A stretch of 42,381 nt of DNA, taken from the NCBI GenBank assembly GCA_902619665.1, contig CACNFB010000008.1, positions 1-42,381 on the forward strand, read 5' to 3'. Position numbers and translations under genes: made by a program. Under the pieces are notes generated by a model. That model did no database searches. It saw only the letters and a list, made by a program, of their open reading frames with translations, and had not been told where the DNA came from. The stretch comes from an uncultured Pelagibacteraceae bacterium (lineage in GTDB: Bacteria; Pseudomonadota; Alphaproteobacteria; Pelagibacterales; Pelagibacteraceae). Of this stretch, positions 25,351-34,158 are shown piece after piece (the first letter of the stretch is position 1; every line of letters begins with the position of its first letter).

Positions 25351-27545
25351 TAATTTACCATATACTTATTTAGCCAATCTTTATTGTAATCTGCTAATTT
25401 GTCTACTGATAAAGTTGGCTCATCATTTATTGAAATATTACCCTCAATTACCTCACCAATTAGATCATAATGGTTTGAGTTTTTATCAAGTATTTTTTTA
25501 ACTTTATCGACATTTTCCTTTTTAACTTCAATTATATATCTACCCTGATCTTCAGAAAAGAAGAACTCAAATTTATCTATAAGCCCTTTGTACTTATAAA
25601 AATTTATACCTTTTTTTCCTTTAATACACATCTTTGCAATTCCTGTCATTATTCCACCAAGAGATACATCATGAGCTGACCTAATCAACTTATCTTTAAT
25701 TAATTTCAAAACCGTTTCCCCATTATTTTTTTCATTAAAAAGATTTATTTCTGGAGGTGGTCCTTTTTTCTCATTTAAAACTTCTTTTGCAAAAATACTT
25801 TGATCTAAATGACCTTCAGTTTTTCCAACTACAAAAATTATATTTCCAGTTTCTTTTAAATCCATTGTTATCATGTCTTTATAATTTTTAATTAATCCCA
25901 CTCCACCGATAGTAGGCGTTGGTTTGATACCCTTGTCCTTAGTTTCATTATAAAAAGAAACATTTCCGGATACGACGGGAAAGTTTAAATATTTGCTTGC
26001 TTCATTTAAACCCTCTACACATTCTACAAACTCACCCATATTTTCAGGTTTTTCCGGATTTCCAAAATTCAAACAATTAGTTATAGCTATTGGCTCAGCT
26101 CCTACACATATTAAATTTCTCCATGTTTCACATACAATTTGTTTACCACCGCTAAATGGATGTGCATAACAATAAGAAGCTGAAGAGTCTACTGTAGCTG
26201 CAATAGCTTTTTCACTTCCGTGAACTCTTACTACTCCAGCATCACCACCAGGTTTTTGAATGGTATCACCCATCACAGTATGATCATATTGTTCCCAGAT
26301 CCATTCTTTTGAACAAACATTTGGACTTGCTAATATCTTTTTAAGTACATCAGTAATTTTTAGATTTTTAAAATCTTTTTTTGTAAACTTAATTTTTTGA
26401 GGTAATTTACTTTTCTTCCATTTTCTATCATATTCAGGAGCCTCTTCTGAAAGTAAATCAATTGGAATATTTGCAACTTTATTTTTATCAAAATACAGCT
26501 CAATGTTTTTTGAGTTTGTTGTTTTTCCGATTACAGAAAAATCTAAATTCCATTTATCAAAAATTTCTTTAGCTTTCTTTTCTTTTCCATTCTCAAGCAC
26601 TATCAACATTCTTTCTTGGCTTTCTGATAACATGATTTCATATGGAGACATGTTTTCCTCTCGACATGGAACCTTATCTAAATGTAATTCAATACCAAGT
26701 TTTCCTTTTGAGGCCATTTCAACACTTGAGGAAGTAAGGCCAGCCGCACCCATATCTTGAATTGCAATAATTGAGTCATCTCGCATTAACTCAAGACATG
26801 CTTCTAATAATAATTTTTCCGTAAATGGATCACCTACTTGGACTGTAGGTTTTTTTTCCTCAATTTTATCATCAAATTTTGCTGAAGCCATACTTGCACC
26901 GTGAATTCCATCTCTTCCAGTTTTTGAACCAACATAAATAACTGGCTTGTTTAGTCCAGCGGCCTTGGAGTAAAAAATTTTATCTTTTTTAACTAGACCG
27001 AGTGTCATTGCGTTAACAAGAATATTGCCATTATAAGACTCATCAAAACTTGTTTGGCCAGCAATAGTTGGTACACCTATACAATTACCGTACCCACCAA
27101 TCCCTTGAACCACTCCTCTTAAAAGACTTTTTGTTTTTTTATTAGAAGGGGAACCAAAATGAATAGAATTTAAATTAGCTATTGGACGTGCCCCCATTGT
27201 AAAAACATCTCTAAGAATTCCCCCAACACCTGTCGCTGCTCCTTGATAAGGTTCAATAAATGAAGGGTGATTATGACTTTCAATTTTAAATACTATCGCA
27301 TCATCATCACCAATATCGATAACACCTGCATTTTCTCCAGGACCTTGAATAACTTTTTTACCTTTTGTGTTAAGTTTCTTTAAATGTTTTTTTGATGATT
27401 TATATGAGCAATGTTCATTCCACATTGCAGAAAAAATCCCTAATTCTGTTAGGTTTGGATTTCTTTTTAAAAGTTCACATATCTTTTTATATTCATCTTT
27501 TTTTAGACCGTGATCTATAGCAATTTTTTCATTTACTTCAATCAT
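25350..27545 (-). CDS. purL: Phosphoribosylformylglycinamidine synthase, PurL subunit (small type)
   Basis: The ATP-dependent synthetase of the three-part PurSQL complex, converting FGAR to FGAM. The 731 residues match the small bacterial type that requires PurS and PurQ. Visible landmarks are [17 protein letters not shown] near residues 36-52, [12 protein letters not shown] near 70, KIESHNHPS near 87-95, and the second AIRS-like half with [17 protein letters not shown] near 433 and [12 protein letters not shown] near 522. The start codon overlaps the end of purQ by four bases and the gene ends in a one-base overlap with bolA, so expression is probably coupled along the operon. Confidence 0.97.
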   Translation of the reverse strand: MIEVNEKIAIDHGLKKDEYKKICELLKRNPNLTELGIFSAMWNEHCSYKSSKKHLKKLNTKGKKVIQGPGENAGVIDIGDDDAIVFKIESHNHPSFIEPYQGAATGVGGILRDVFTMGARPIANLNSIHFGSPSNKKTKSLLRGVVQGIGGYGNCIGVPTIAGQTSFDESYNGNILVNAMTLGLVKKDKIFYSKAAGLNKPVIYVGSKTGRDGIHGASMASAKFDDKIEEKKPTVQVGDPFTEKLLLEACLELMRDDSIIAIQDMGAAGLTSSSVEMASKGKLGIELHLDKVPCREENMSPYEIMLSESQERMLIVLENGKEKKAKEIFDKWNLDFSVIGKTTNSKNIELYFDKNKVANIPIDLLSEEAPEYDRKWKKSKLPQKIKFTKKDFKNLKITDVLKKILASPNVCSKEWIWEQYDHTVMGDTIQKPGGDAGVVRVHGSEKAIAATVDSSASYCYAHPFSGGKQIVCETWRNLICVGAEPIAITNCLNFGNPEKPENMGEFVECVEGLNEASKYLNFPVVSGNVSFYNETKDKGIKPTPTIGGVGLIKNYKDMITMDLKETGNIIFVVGKTEGHLDQSIFAKEVLNEKKGPPPEINLFNEKNNGETVLKLIKDKLIRSAHDVSLGGIMTGIAKMCIKGKKGINFYKYKGLIDKFEFFFSEDQGRYIIEVKKENVDKVKKILDKNSNHYDLIGEVIEGNISINDEPTLSVDKLADYNKDWLNKYMVN

Positions 27546-28225
27546 TTCATATTACTTAAAAGATTTTCAAAAAAATAAGATCCATCATTACTTGATAAAC
27601 AATTATCAATCACTCGTTCTGGGTGAGGCATCATACCTAAAATATTTTTCTTTTCATTAAAGACACCTGCTATATTTTGAATTGATCCATTTGGATTAGA
27701 CTTTTCCGATATCTCTCCATTGCTATCACAATATCTGATTGCAATTTGATCATTATCTTGCATTGATTTTAAATCATCTTTCGAACAGAAATAATTACCA
27801 TCATTATGGGCTATATGTAGCTCAAGGATATCTTTTTTAATTTTATTAAAATATTTATTATGTGTTTTATTTGCTTTTACAAAAATATTTTTGCAAATAA
27901 ATTTTAAATATTTATTTCTTAATAAAGCTCCGGTGACAAGACCAGTTTCTATTAAAATTTGGAAACCATTACAAATACCAATAACCAGACCGCCTTTATT
28001 AGCGAATTCTATAACTGAATTTATTATGTTTGACTTTGCAGCAATACTTCCACATCGCAAATAATCTCCATATGAAAAACCACCTGGTAACACAACTAAA
28101 TCTGATTTCGGTATCACATTATCATTGTGCCATACCATTTTATTTTTAAATCCAAATTTTTTTAGAGCCACATCCATATCTCTATCACAGTTGGAACCTG
28201 GAAATATAATAACAGATGACTTCAT
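27542..28225 (-). CDS. purQ: Phosphoribosylformylglycinamidine synthase, PurQ glutaminase subunit
   Basis: A class I glutamine amidotransferase that feeds ammonia to PurL. I place the start at 28225 ([16 protein letters not shown]), giving 227 residues. An upstream in-frame ATG at 28249 would add eight residues that overlap purS and are not part of the family N-terminus. The catalytic cysteine is Cys85 in [11 protein letters not shown], the oxyanion segment is [12 protein letters not shown] near 46-57, and the histidine-glutamate pair is in MMPHPERV near the C-terminus. It begins 1 nt after the purS stop and overlaps purL by four bases. Confidence 0.95.
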   Translation of the reverse strand: MKSSVIIFPGSNCDRDMDVALKKFGFKNKMVWHNDNVIPKSDLVVLPGGFSYGDYLRCGSIAAKSNIINSVIEFANKGGLVIGICNGFQILIETGLVTGALLRNKYLKFICKNIFVKANKTHNKYFNKIKKDILELHIAHNDGNYFCSKDDLKSMQDNDQIAIRYCDSNGEISEKSNPNGSIQNIAGVFNEKKNILGMMPHPERVIDNCLSSNDGSYFFENLLSNMK

Positions 28226-28226
28226 T

Positions 28227-28460
28227 TTATAAGATTTTGTAATCCTCAATCACAAGATTTGCTAAGAGTTTTTTACACATATCTTCAACATTTTTTTTTG
28301 CATCTTTCTCATCTTTTAGATCTGTTTCAATTTCAAAGTATTTTCCTTGTCTAACTTCACTTACATCTATGAAATTCATACTATTTAATGTTTGTTGTAT
28401 AGCTTTACCTTGTGGATCTAAAACACCGTTTTTTGGTGTAACGATTACTTTAATTTTCAT
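28227..28460 (-). CDS. purS: Phosphoribosylformylglycinamidine synthase, PurS subunit
   Basis: A 77-residue PurS protein, the small subunit that bridges PurQ and small-type PurL and helps form the ammonia channel. The family pattern is clear: VTPKNGVLDPQGKAI near residues 7-21, a VRQGKYFEIE segment near 36-45, and a C-terminal LLANLVIEDY. It overlaps purC by four bases (ATGA type) and leaves a one-base gap to purQ. Confidence 0.95.
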   Translation of the reverse strand: MKIKVIVTPKNGVLDPQGKAIQQTLNSMNFIDVSEVRQGKYFEIETDLKDEKDAKKNVEDMCKKLLANLVIEDYKIL

Positions 28461-29245
28461 TTATTTTTTTTTAATTTAATAGCTTTTGGTTTTTTGAAAT
28501 TTACTTCTCTTATATTTGATTCTTCATATAAAATCCCAAGTCTGGATGCGACCTCTTTGTAAGCTTGAATTAAATTTCCAAGATCTTTTCTGAACCTATC
28601 TTTGTCTAATTTTTTTTCACTTTTAGCATCCCACAGTCTACATGTGTCAGGACTTATCTCATCTGCTAGAATAATTTCGTTTCTACTTGAACTTCTTACC
28701 TTTCCAAATTCAACTTTAAAGTCCACAAGTTTGATACCGACACCTCTGAATAAACCTATTAAAAAATCATTAATTCTGAGTAGTTGTTTATTAATTTTTT
28801 CTATTTCATTTTTTTTTGCCCAATTAAATGCATAAATATGTTCTCTTGAAATTAAAGGGTCTCCCAACTCATCATTTTTCAAGCAGTATTCAATCAATGG
28901 GTCATTTAAGACTGTTCCTTCAACTATACCAAGTCTTTTAGTAAGAGAGCCTGTTGCAATATTTCTTACGATAAATTCAATTGGTAAAATATCCACAAAT
29001 TTTATTAATTGTTCTCTCATATTCAGTCTTTTCACCAAATGATTTTTAATACCGATTTGAGATAAATTTTTTAATATATGTTCAGATATTCTATTGTTTA
29101 ATACACCCTTACCATCTATCACAGATCTTTTCTGGTTATTAAAAGCAGTGGCATCATCCTTAAAATATTGAATTACGTAATTTTTGTCAGAAGTTGCGTA
29201 AATTATTTTTGCTTTTCCCTCGTAAAGTTTTTTACCTTTTTTCAT
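28457..29245 (-). CDS. purC: SAICAR synthetase
   Basis: Joins CAIR and aspartate using ATP in purine synthesis. The 262-residue length is typical. Motifs are KKLYEGKAKIIY at residues 4-15, DDATAFN near 30, GVLNNRIS near 47, the VRNIATGSL segment near 93 with LPIEFIVRN, and the ILADEISPDTCRLWD catalytic segment near 194-208. It shares one base with the purB stop (TAATG) and overlaps purS by four bases. The tail is lysine-rich. Confidence 0.96.
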   Translation of the reverse strand: MKKGKKLYEGKAKIIYATSDKNYVIQYFKDDATAFNNQKRSVIDGKGVLNNRISEHILKNLSQIGIKNHLVKRLNMREQLIKFVDILPIEFIVRNIATGSLTKRLGIVEGTVLNDPLIEYCLKNDELGDPLISREHIYAFNWAKKNEIEKINKQLLRINDFLIGLFRGVGIKLVDFKVEFGKVRSSSRNEIILADEISPDTCRLWDAKSEKKLDKDRFRKDLGNLIQAYKEVASRLGILYEESNIREVNFKKPKAIKLKKNK

Positions 29246-30537
29246 TATTTAAACACTCTTCTAAAAATTAAATTTACATTTTTAAAATGTTTAGAATAAC
29301 TGAAAATAGTTTTAAGTTTTTTGGATGGAATTTTACTCATTATATATTTGTCAGACTGTATAACATTAAACAGATCTAAATTTTCAGCAAAGCATTTTTT
29401 TGCATAATTTTGAACCATTCTGTATGACTTTTCTCTTGATAAACCAGTTTTCGTAAGTTCTAACATTAGTTCTTGGGAAAAAATTAAGCCCTTTGTGATA
29501 TTTAAATTCTGCAACATCTTTTTTGGGTAAACAATCATGTTGTCCAGTATGTTTGAAAGTCTTACCAATGCAAAATCTAAAGTTATATTTGCATCAGGCC
29601 CTATATTTCTTTCTACACTCGAGTGTGAAATGTCTCTTTCATGCCATAAGGCTATATTTTCAAGTGCAGGCACAACAGAGCTTCTAACCATTCTTGCTAG
29701 CCCTGTTAAATTTTCACTTAATATTGGATTTTTTTTGTGTGGCATAGCAGATGAACCTTTTTGTTTTTTTGAAAAATATTCTTGTAACTCATAAACTTCA
29801 GTTCTTTGTAAATGTCTTATTTCGGTTGCAACTCTTTCAATAGATCCTGCTATTATCCCTAGAACTGAAAAATAAAACGCATGTCTGTCTCGAGGAATTA
29901 CTTGAGTTGAAACTGGTTCAATTTTTAAACCTAGTTTTTTTGCAACATGTTTTTCAACACTTGGATTAATATTTGCAAAAGTGCCAACAGCACCTGATAT
30001 TGCGCATGTAGATACCTCTTCAATTGCTAATTCTAATCTTTTTTTATTTCTTTTAAATTCTGCATAATAAGATGCTAATTTTAAGCCAAATGTAATAGGC
30101 TCTGCATGAATACCATGACTTCTACCCATACAAGGTGTGAATTTATATTTTTTAGCTTGTCTTTTTAAAACTTTTAAAATTTGATCTATGTCTTTAAGAA
30201 TTATTTTACCAGACTGAACTAATTGTATATTAAAACTAGTATCTAAAACATCAGATGAAGTCATACCTTGATGAAGATATCTTGCTTTTATTCCTGCTTT
30301 TTCTGTAACAGAAGTTAAAAAAGCAATTACATCGTGTTTAACCTGTCCTTCAATTTGATGAATTCTTTTTACATTAATTTTTGCTTTTCTTCTTACAATT
30401 GATGACACACCCTTAGGTATTTGACCAAGCTTTTCCATTGCTTGTGCTGCAGCTATTTCTACATCAAGCCAAATTTTATACTTATTCTCTTCAGACCAAA
30501 TACTTGTGAGTTCTTTTCTGGAATATCTAGATATCAT
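29245..30537 (-). CDS. purB: Adenylosuccinate lyase
   Basis: Acts twice in purine synthesis, releasing fumarate from SAICAR and from adenylosuccinate. The 430-residue protein is the shorter Bacillus-type form. It has MTSSDVLDTS near residues 91-100, the catalytic histidine segment GRSHGIHAEPITFG near 138-151, and the fumarase-superfamily signature GSSAMPHKKNP near 263-273 with the catalytic serine in the flexible loop. It overlaps map and purC by one base each. The substrate pair is assigned by motif plus position between purine genes, so confusion with argininosuccinate lyase is unlikely. Confidence 0.96.
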   Translation of the reverse strand: MISRYSRKELTSIWSEENKYKIWLDVEIAAAQAMEKLGQIPKGVSSIVRRKAKINVKRIHQIEGQVKHDVIAFLTSVTEKAGIKARYLHQGMTSSDVLDTSFNIQLVQSGKIILKDIDQILKVLKRQAKKYKFTPCMGRSHGIHAEPITFGLKLASYYAEFKRNKKRLELAIEEVSTCAISGAVGTFANINPSVEKHVAKKLGLKIEPVSTQVIPRDRHAFYFSVLGIIAGSIERVATEIRHLQRTEVYELQEYFSKKQKGSSAMPHKKNPILSENLTGLARMVRSSVVPALENIALWHERDISHSSVERNIGPDANITLDFALVRLSNILDNMIVYPKKMLQNLNITKGLIFSQELMLELTKTGLSREKSYRMVQNYAKKCFAENLDLFNVIQSDKYIMSKIPSKKLKTIFSYSKHFKNVNLIFRRVFK

Positions 30538-31310
30538 TAATTATAAGGAGGCCTCTTTAAGTTTTTAACAGATTCTGTAAAAATTTCATATCCATTATCA
30601 GTTATACCAACTGTATGTTCGAATTGCGCAGATAAACCTTTATCTTTAGTCACGGCCGTCCATCCATCATTTAAAATTTTAACCTCATATTTACCAGCAT
30701 TAATCATTGGCTCTATGGTAAATGTCATCCCAGGTTGTAGTTCAGGTCCTGTATCCTTTTTTCCATAATGTAATACATTTGGACTTTGGTGAAATACATC
30801 ACCTATACCATGTCCACAAAAATCTCTTACAACACTAAAACCTGCTTTTTCCACATGTGTTTGTATTTCATGACCAATGTCACCTAGCTTTTTACCAGGT
30901 TTTAAAATTTTAATTGATTTCATTAAAGACTCATAAGTAACATTAATTAAATTCATTGATTTGACTGAGGGTTTTCCTACAGTAAACATTCTACTTGTAT
31001 CACCGTAATGATTGTGAACTACTGCTGTCACATCGATATTTAATATATCTCCATCTTCCAAAACTCTCTCACCTGGTATTCCATGACAAACAACATGATT
31101 TAATGATGTGCATATAGATTTATTAAAACCCCGATAATAAAGTGGGGCAGAGTGGCCACCATTATCTTTGATAAATTCATAACACAACTCATCTATTTTA
31201 TTAGTGCTTAAACCAGGTTTAATATAATCTGTAATCATGTCTAGGGTGCTAGATGCAAGTGACCCCGCTTTTCTCATTTTTTCAAATTTCTCAGAATAAT
31301 TATTCATCAA
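30537..31310 (-). CDS. map: Methionine aminopeptidase, type I
   Basis: Removes N-terminal methionine from nascent proteins. The 257-residue pita-bread-fold enzyme has all five metal ligands: Asp93 and Asp104 (NIDVTAVVHNHYGDTSRMF), His167 (CGHGIG), Glu200 (TIEPM) and Glu231 (QFEHTV), plus substrate-contacting His76 (CHGIPG). The start could be either of two consecutive ATGs. Its 5' end overlaps sfsA by 11 nt and its stop touches purB. It presumably prepares, among others, Anbu and GlmS, whose nucleophiles follow Met1. Confidence 0.96.
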   Translation of the reverse strand: MMNNYSEKFEKMRKAGSLASSTLDMITDYIKPGLSTNKIDELCYEFIKDNGGHSAPLYYRGFNKSICTSLNHVVCHGIPGERVLEDGDILNIDVTAVVHNHYGDTSRMFTVGKPSVKSMNLINVTYESLMKSIKILKPGKKLGDIGHEIQTHVEKAGFSVVRDFCGHGIGDVFHQSPNVLHYGKKDTGPELQPGMTFTIEPMINAGKYEVKILNDGWTAVTKDKGLSAQFEHTVGITDNGYEIFTESVKNLKRPPYN

Positions 31311-31986
31311 TAATATTTATTTTTTTTTCAATTTTAATTTCTTTACTGCTCAATAAACATCTATATGCTAAAAACTTAACACCACTCTTTTTAGCTATTA
31401 AATAATTTTTGTAATAATTTAAATCTATATCTTTAGCTATTTTAAAGTTATTAATACCTTGTATTTGAGTTAAAAATAAGACAAATGGTTTATAGCCTTG
31501 TTTTAAAGCTTCAATTAACTTTTTTAGATGTTTGGTGCCTCTTTCAGTAACAGCATCAGGAAATTCAGCTATTTTTTGATCTCTTAAAAGAGTAACGTTT
31601 TTTACTTCAATTATATTTTTATCGCATAAAAAATCGAACCTAGTATCACTTGAAAACTTAAATTCAGGTTTAATATTTTTGATGGATTTAAATTCGTTTA
31701 TCAATCCCTTGTACAATCCGTCAGCAACAATTTTATTTGCTCTATGAGTGTTTACTCCGACTAATTTTTTATTAGCTTCTATTATTTCTAAAGTAAATTT
31801 CAGCTTTCTTTTTGGATCGTCGTTTTTAGATAAAAATACTGTATTATCTTTATCTAAAAGACCTTTCATTGAACCTGTGTTAGGACAATGAGCTGTAACT
31901 ATCGAATTATTTACTTTTATATCTGTAAAAAATCTTTTATATCGCTTGATTAATTTGCCTTTAATTAAAGTATTGGTAAATTTCAT
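31300..31986 (-). CDS. sfsA: SfsA family DNA/RNA nuclease-like protein
   Basis: A 228-residue SfsA protein (sugar fermentation stimulation protein A). I choose the ATG at 31986 (MKFTNTLIKGKLIKRYKRF). The in-frame extension to 32136 would add 50 hydrophobic residues antisense to the cinA-like gene and is not seen in the family. Landmarks are AHCPNTGSMKGL near 33-44, the PD-(D/E)XK-like core FKFSSDTRFDFLC and IIEVKNVTL, and AEFPDAVTERGTKHLKKL. It was first described as a regulator of maltose genes, and nuclease-fold membership makes a nucleic-acid role likelier. It heads the purine operon and overlaps map by 11 nt. Confidence 0.9.
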   Translation of the reverse strand: MKFTNTLIKGKLIKRYKRFFTDIKVNNSIVTAHCPNTGSMKGLLDKDNTVFLSKNDDPKRKLKFTLEIIEANKKLVGVNTHRANKIVADGLYKGLINEFKSIKNIKPEFKFSSDTRFDFLCDKNIIEVKNVTLLRDQKIAEFPDAVTERGTKHLKKLIEALKQGYKPFVLFLTQIQGINNFKIAKDIDLNYYKNYLIAKKSGVKFLAYRCLLSSKEIKIEKKINIIDE

Positions 31987-32008
31987 TATATTTAATTTAT
32001 ATTTGTAT

Positions 32009-32752
32009 ATGTCAAATAAGAAAGAAATAATTGCTGGAATTATAATAATTGGTAACGAAGTACTATCTGGTAGAACCAAAGATATCAATACAAGCACTCT
32101 CGCCACATGGCTAAATTCTTTAGGTGTAAAAGTCAAAGAAGTAAAAATTATACCAGATGAAGAACAAACAATTATAAATACTGTTAATCAATACCGTAAA
32201 TCTTATGACTATGTATTCACTACTGGTGGAATTGGACCAACACATGATGATATAACAGCAGAGTCAATTTCAAAAGCTTTTGATATAGATTACGGTTTTC
32301 ACAAAGAGGCATATTCAATTCTAGAAAGTTATTATAAACCAGGCGAGTTTAATGATGGTCGGCAAAAAATGGCAAAAATGCCAGTTACTGCCAATTTAAT
32401 ATATAACCCATCAAGTGGATCGCCAGGTTTTAATGTTGAAAATGTTTTTTGTTTACCAGGGGTACCATCAATAATGCAGTCGATGCTTGGTAGTTTAACA
32501 AATAAAATTGCAGGCGGTGAACCTATCCTAAGTGAAACAATAAACTTGAGGACTGTTGAAAGTGAAATTGCAAAATCTTTAACCGATGTACAAAATAAAA
32601 ATACTGATGTTGAAATTGGTAGCTATCCCTTTTTTAAAGCAGGCAAACTTGGAGTAGCAATAGTTCTTAGATCAACAGATAAAAACAAAATTGAATTTTG
32701 CAAATCAGAAATAATAAAATTCGTTAAAGATAAAGAAATTCAAATAGTCTAA
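32009..32752 (+). CDS. CinA N-terminal-like molybdopterin-binding domain protein
   Basis: A 247-residue protein corresponding to the COG1058 (MoaB/Mog-like) domain of CinA. It begins at the ATG at 32009 (MSNKKEIIAGIIIIGNEVLSGRTKD), not at the earlier in-frame 31946, which would overlap sfsA on the other strand. Motifs are GNEVLSGRT near residues 15-23, TTGGIGPTHDDIT near 71-83, and FCLPGVPSIM near 148. Full-length CinA adds a C-terminal PncC amidohydrolase domain, absent here. Related domains hydrolyse ADP-ribose or FAD, but the function of stand-alone forms is not settled. Only 22 bp separate its start from the divergent sfsA start. Confidence 0.85.
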   Translation: MSNKKEIIAGIIIIGNEVLSGRTKDINTSTLATWLNSLGVKVKEVKIIPDEEQTIINTVNQYRKSYDYVFTTGGIGPTHDDITAESISKAFDIDYGFHKEAYSILESYYKPGEFNDGRQKMAKMPVTANLIYNPSSGSPGFNVENVFCLPGVPSIMQSMLGSLTNKIAGGEPILSETINLRTVESEIAKSLTDVQNKNTDVEIGSYPFFKAGKLGVAIVLRSTDKNKIEFCKSEIIKFVKDKEIQIV

Positions 32753-32758
32753 TTCAAA

Positions 32759-33163
32759 ATGTTATATTTTGCCTACGGTAGTAACTTAAATCATTTTCAA
32801 ATGAAAAAAAGGTGCAAGGACTCTAAATATATCAAGAAATTTGAAATCAAAGACTTTAGACTTACATTCAGAAGTAAATATGGTGTTGCAGATATAGAGA
32901 GTAAAAAAAATTATTCAATACAAGGCGGTCTTTATGAAATATCTAAATCAGATGAAAAAAAACTTGATATTTATGAGGATTTTCCAATCTTATATAAAAA
33001 GATCTATTTTGATAATGATAGTCAAAAAATTATGGCGTACAGCATGGTTAAAAAGAGTTTATTCATTTACCCAAGTAAAAGGTATCTTGATGTAATTAAA
33101 CAAGGATACAAAGACTGTAAATTAGATATCAAATACTTAGAAAAAGCTCTTAGAAATTTTTAA
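32759..33163 (+). CDS. Gamma-glutamylcyclotransferase-like protein
   Basis: A 134-residue protein of the AIG2/GGCT fold. The substrate-binding loop YGSNL is at residues 6-10, and the catalytic-type glutamate Glu73 lies in IYEDFP. Characterised relatives cyclise gamma-glutamyl groups to 5-oxoproline or remove gamma-glutamylamine adducts. The actual substrate is unknown here. It starts 6 nt after the cinA-like gene and ends directly before azlC with no spacing, so it belongs to that four-gene unit. Confidence 0.82.
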   Translation: MLYFAYGSNLNHFQMKKRCKDSKYIKKFEIKDFRLTFRSKYGVADIESKKNYSIQGGLYEISKSDEKKLDIYEDFPILYKKIYFDNDSQKIMAYSMVKKSLFIYPSKRYLDVIKQGYKDCKLDIKYLEKALRNF

Positions 33164-33850
33164 ATGCGTTCAAAGTACGAAATTTTTAAAATTGGAATAA
33201 AAGATGTTGCACCACATTTGTTATCAGTTTTTCCTTTTGGAATTATATTTGGTGCAATTGGTATTGAGTTAGGATTTAGTCCATTATTCACTTATGCAAC
33301 TTCTTTAATAATTTTTGGTGGCGCTTCACAAATAGTTTTTCTACAACTTTTATCTGGTGGCGCATCTTCATTAATTGCAATTACTTCTGTTGGGGTAATA
33401 AATTCAAGACATTTTTTATATGGCGCAGTATTATCTGAATATTTACAAAAATTATCTTTAATTAAAAAACTTTTAATTTCTTATCTTATAGTCGATCAAG
33501 GATTTGCTGTTTCAAATCAGTATTTTAAAAAAAATCCAACTGAGGAATTTAATCATTATCATCTAATTGGTTCTGGAATAATACTTTGGTTTATCTGGCA
33601 GGTTTCCACAATAATGGGAATTTACTTAGGATCTATTGTACCTGAGGAACTTGGATTAAAATTTGCAATTCCTCTAACGTTCATTGCAATAATTGTAAAT
33701 GAGTTAAGAAAATTTGATCATGTTTTAGTTATGCTAGTTTCAGGTTTAGCAGCTACTTTTTTTTATAATGCCCCCTTCAAAACCTACATAATAATTTCAC
33801 CACTCATTGGACTTTTTGCAGCGATGGTAATTAATAAATTAAAAAAATGA
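33164..33850 (+). CDS. azlC: AzlC family branched-chain amino-acid exporter subunit
   Basis: A 228-residue integral membrane protein. The N-terminal FPFGIIFGAIGIELGFSP segment near residues 23-40, the IFGGASQIVFLQLL segment near 50-63 and the VINSRHFLYGA motif near 78-88 are typical of AzlC, the large subunit of two-component exporters for branched-chain and similar amino acids. It overlaps azlD by four bases (ATGA). Substrate specificity is taken from the family, and AzlC-like proteins also export other hydrophobic amino acids. Confidence 0.9.
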   Translation: MRSKYEIFKIGIKDVAPHLLSVFPFGIIFGAIGIELGFSPLFTYATSLIIFGGASQIVFLQLLSGGASSLIAITSVGVINSRHFLYGAVLSEYLQKLSLIKKLLISYLIVDQGFAVSNQYFKKNPTEEFNHYHLIGSGIILWFIWQVSTIMGIYLGSIVPEELGLKFAIPLTFIAIIVNELRKFDHVLVMLVSGLAATFFYNAPFKTYIIISPLIGLFAAMVINKLKK

Positions 33851-34158
33851 CCTGGACTTCAATTTTTATAGCAGGAATTTTAACTTATTTTACAAGAATG
33901 AGCATGGTTACATTGATCAGAAAAGAAATGATAAGTGATAATTTAAGAAAGATTTTAAATTATGTACCATCTGTAGTTTTCCCTTCAATAATATTTCCTG
34001 GGGTTTTGTTAGATGATTTTGGAACTTTTGTTTCAATAAGTGATCCAAAAATATTTGGAGCTTTAACTGCATTAGTTATTGGGTTTTTTACAAGGAATGT
34101 TATTTTAACAATTGTATCAGGGCTATCTTCATATTGGATTGTTATTTTTGTTTTCTAA
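33847..34158 (+). CDS. azlD: AzlD family amino-acid exporter small subunit
   Basis: A 103-residue protein with about four membrane segments and the AzlD hallmark LNYVPSVVFPSIIFPG near residues 37-52. It works with AzlC as the small subunit. Start and azlC stop overlap (ATGA), and its own TAA overlaps the convergent GH13_18 stop at 34155-34158, so the two transcripts must read into each other unless terminated by another means. Confidence 0.88.
   Translation: MTWTSIFIAGILTYFTRMSMVTLIRKEMISDNLRKILNYVPSVVFPSIIFPGVLLDDFGTFVSISDPKIFGALTALVIGFFTRNVILTIVSGLSSYWIVIFVF

Noticed and set aside
28226-28249. Earlier ATG for purQ
   Set aside because: It adds eight residues overlapping purS. PurQ proteins begin at the [12 protein letters not shown] segment.
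31946-32008. N-terminal extension of the CinA-like reading frame by 21 residues
   Set aside because: It overlaps the start of sfsA on the other strand and precedes the conserved start region. The ATG at 32009 fits the family.
31987-32136. N-terminal extension of the sfsA reading frame by 50 residues
   Set aside because: It is hydrophobic, unlike SfsA proteins, and lies antisense to the conserved start of the CinA-like gene. The ATG at 31986 gives the family N-terminus.
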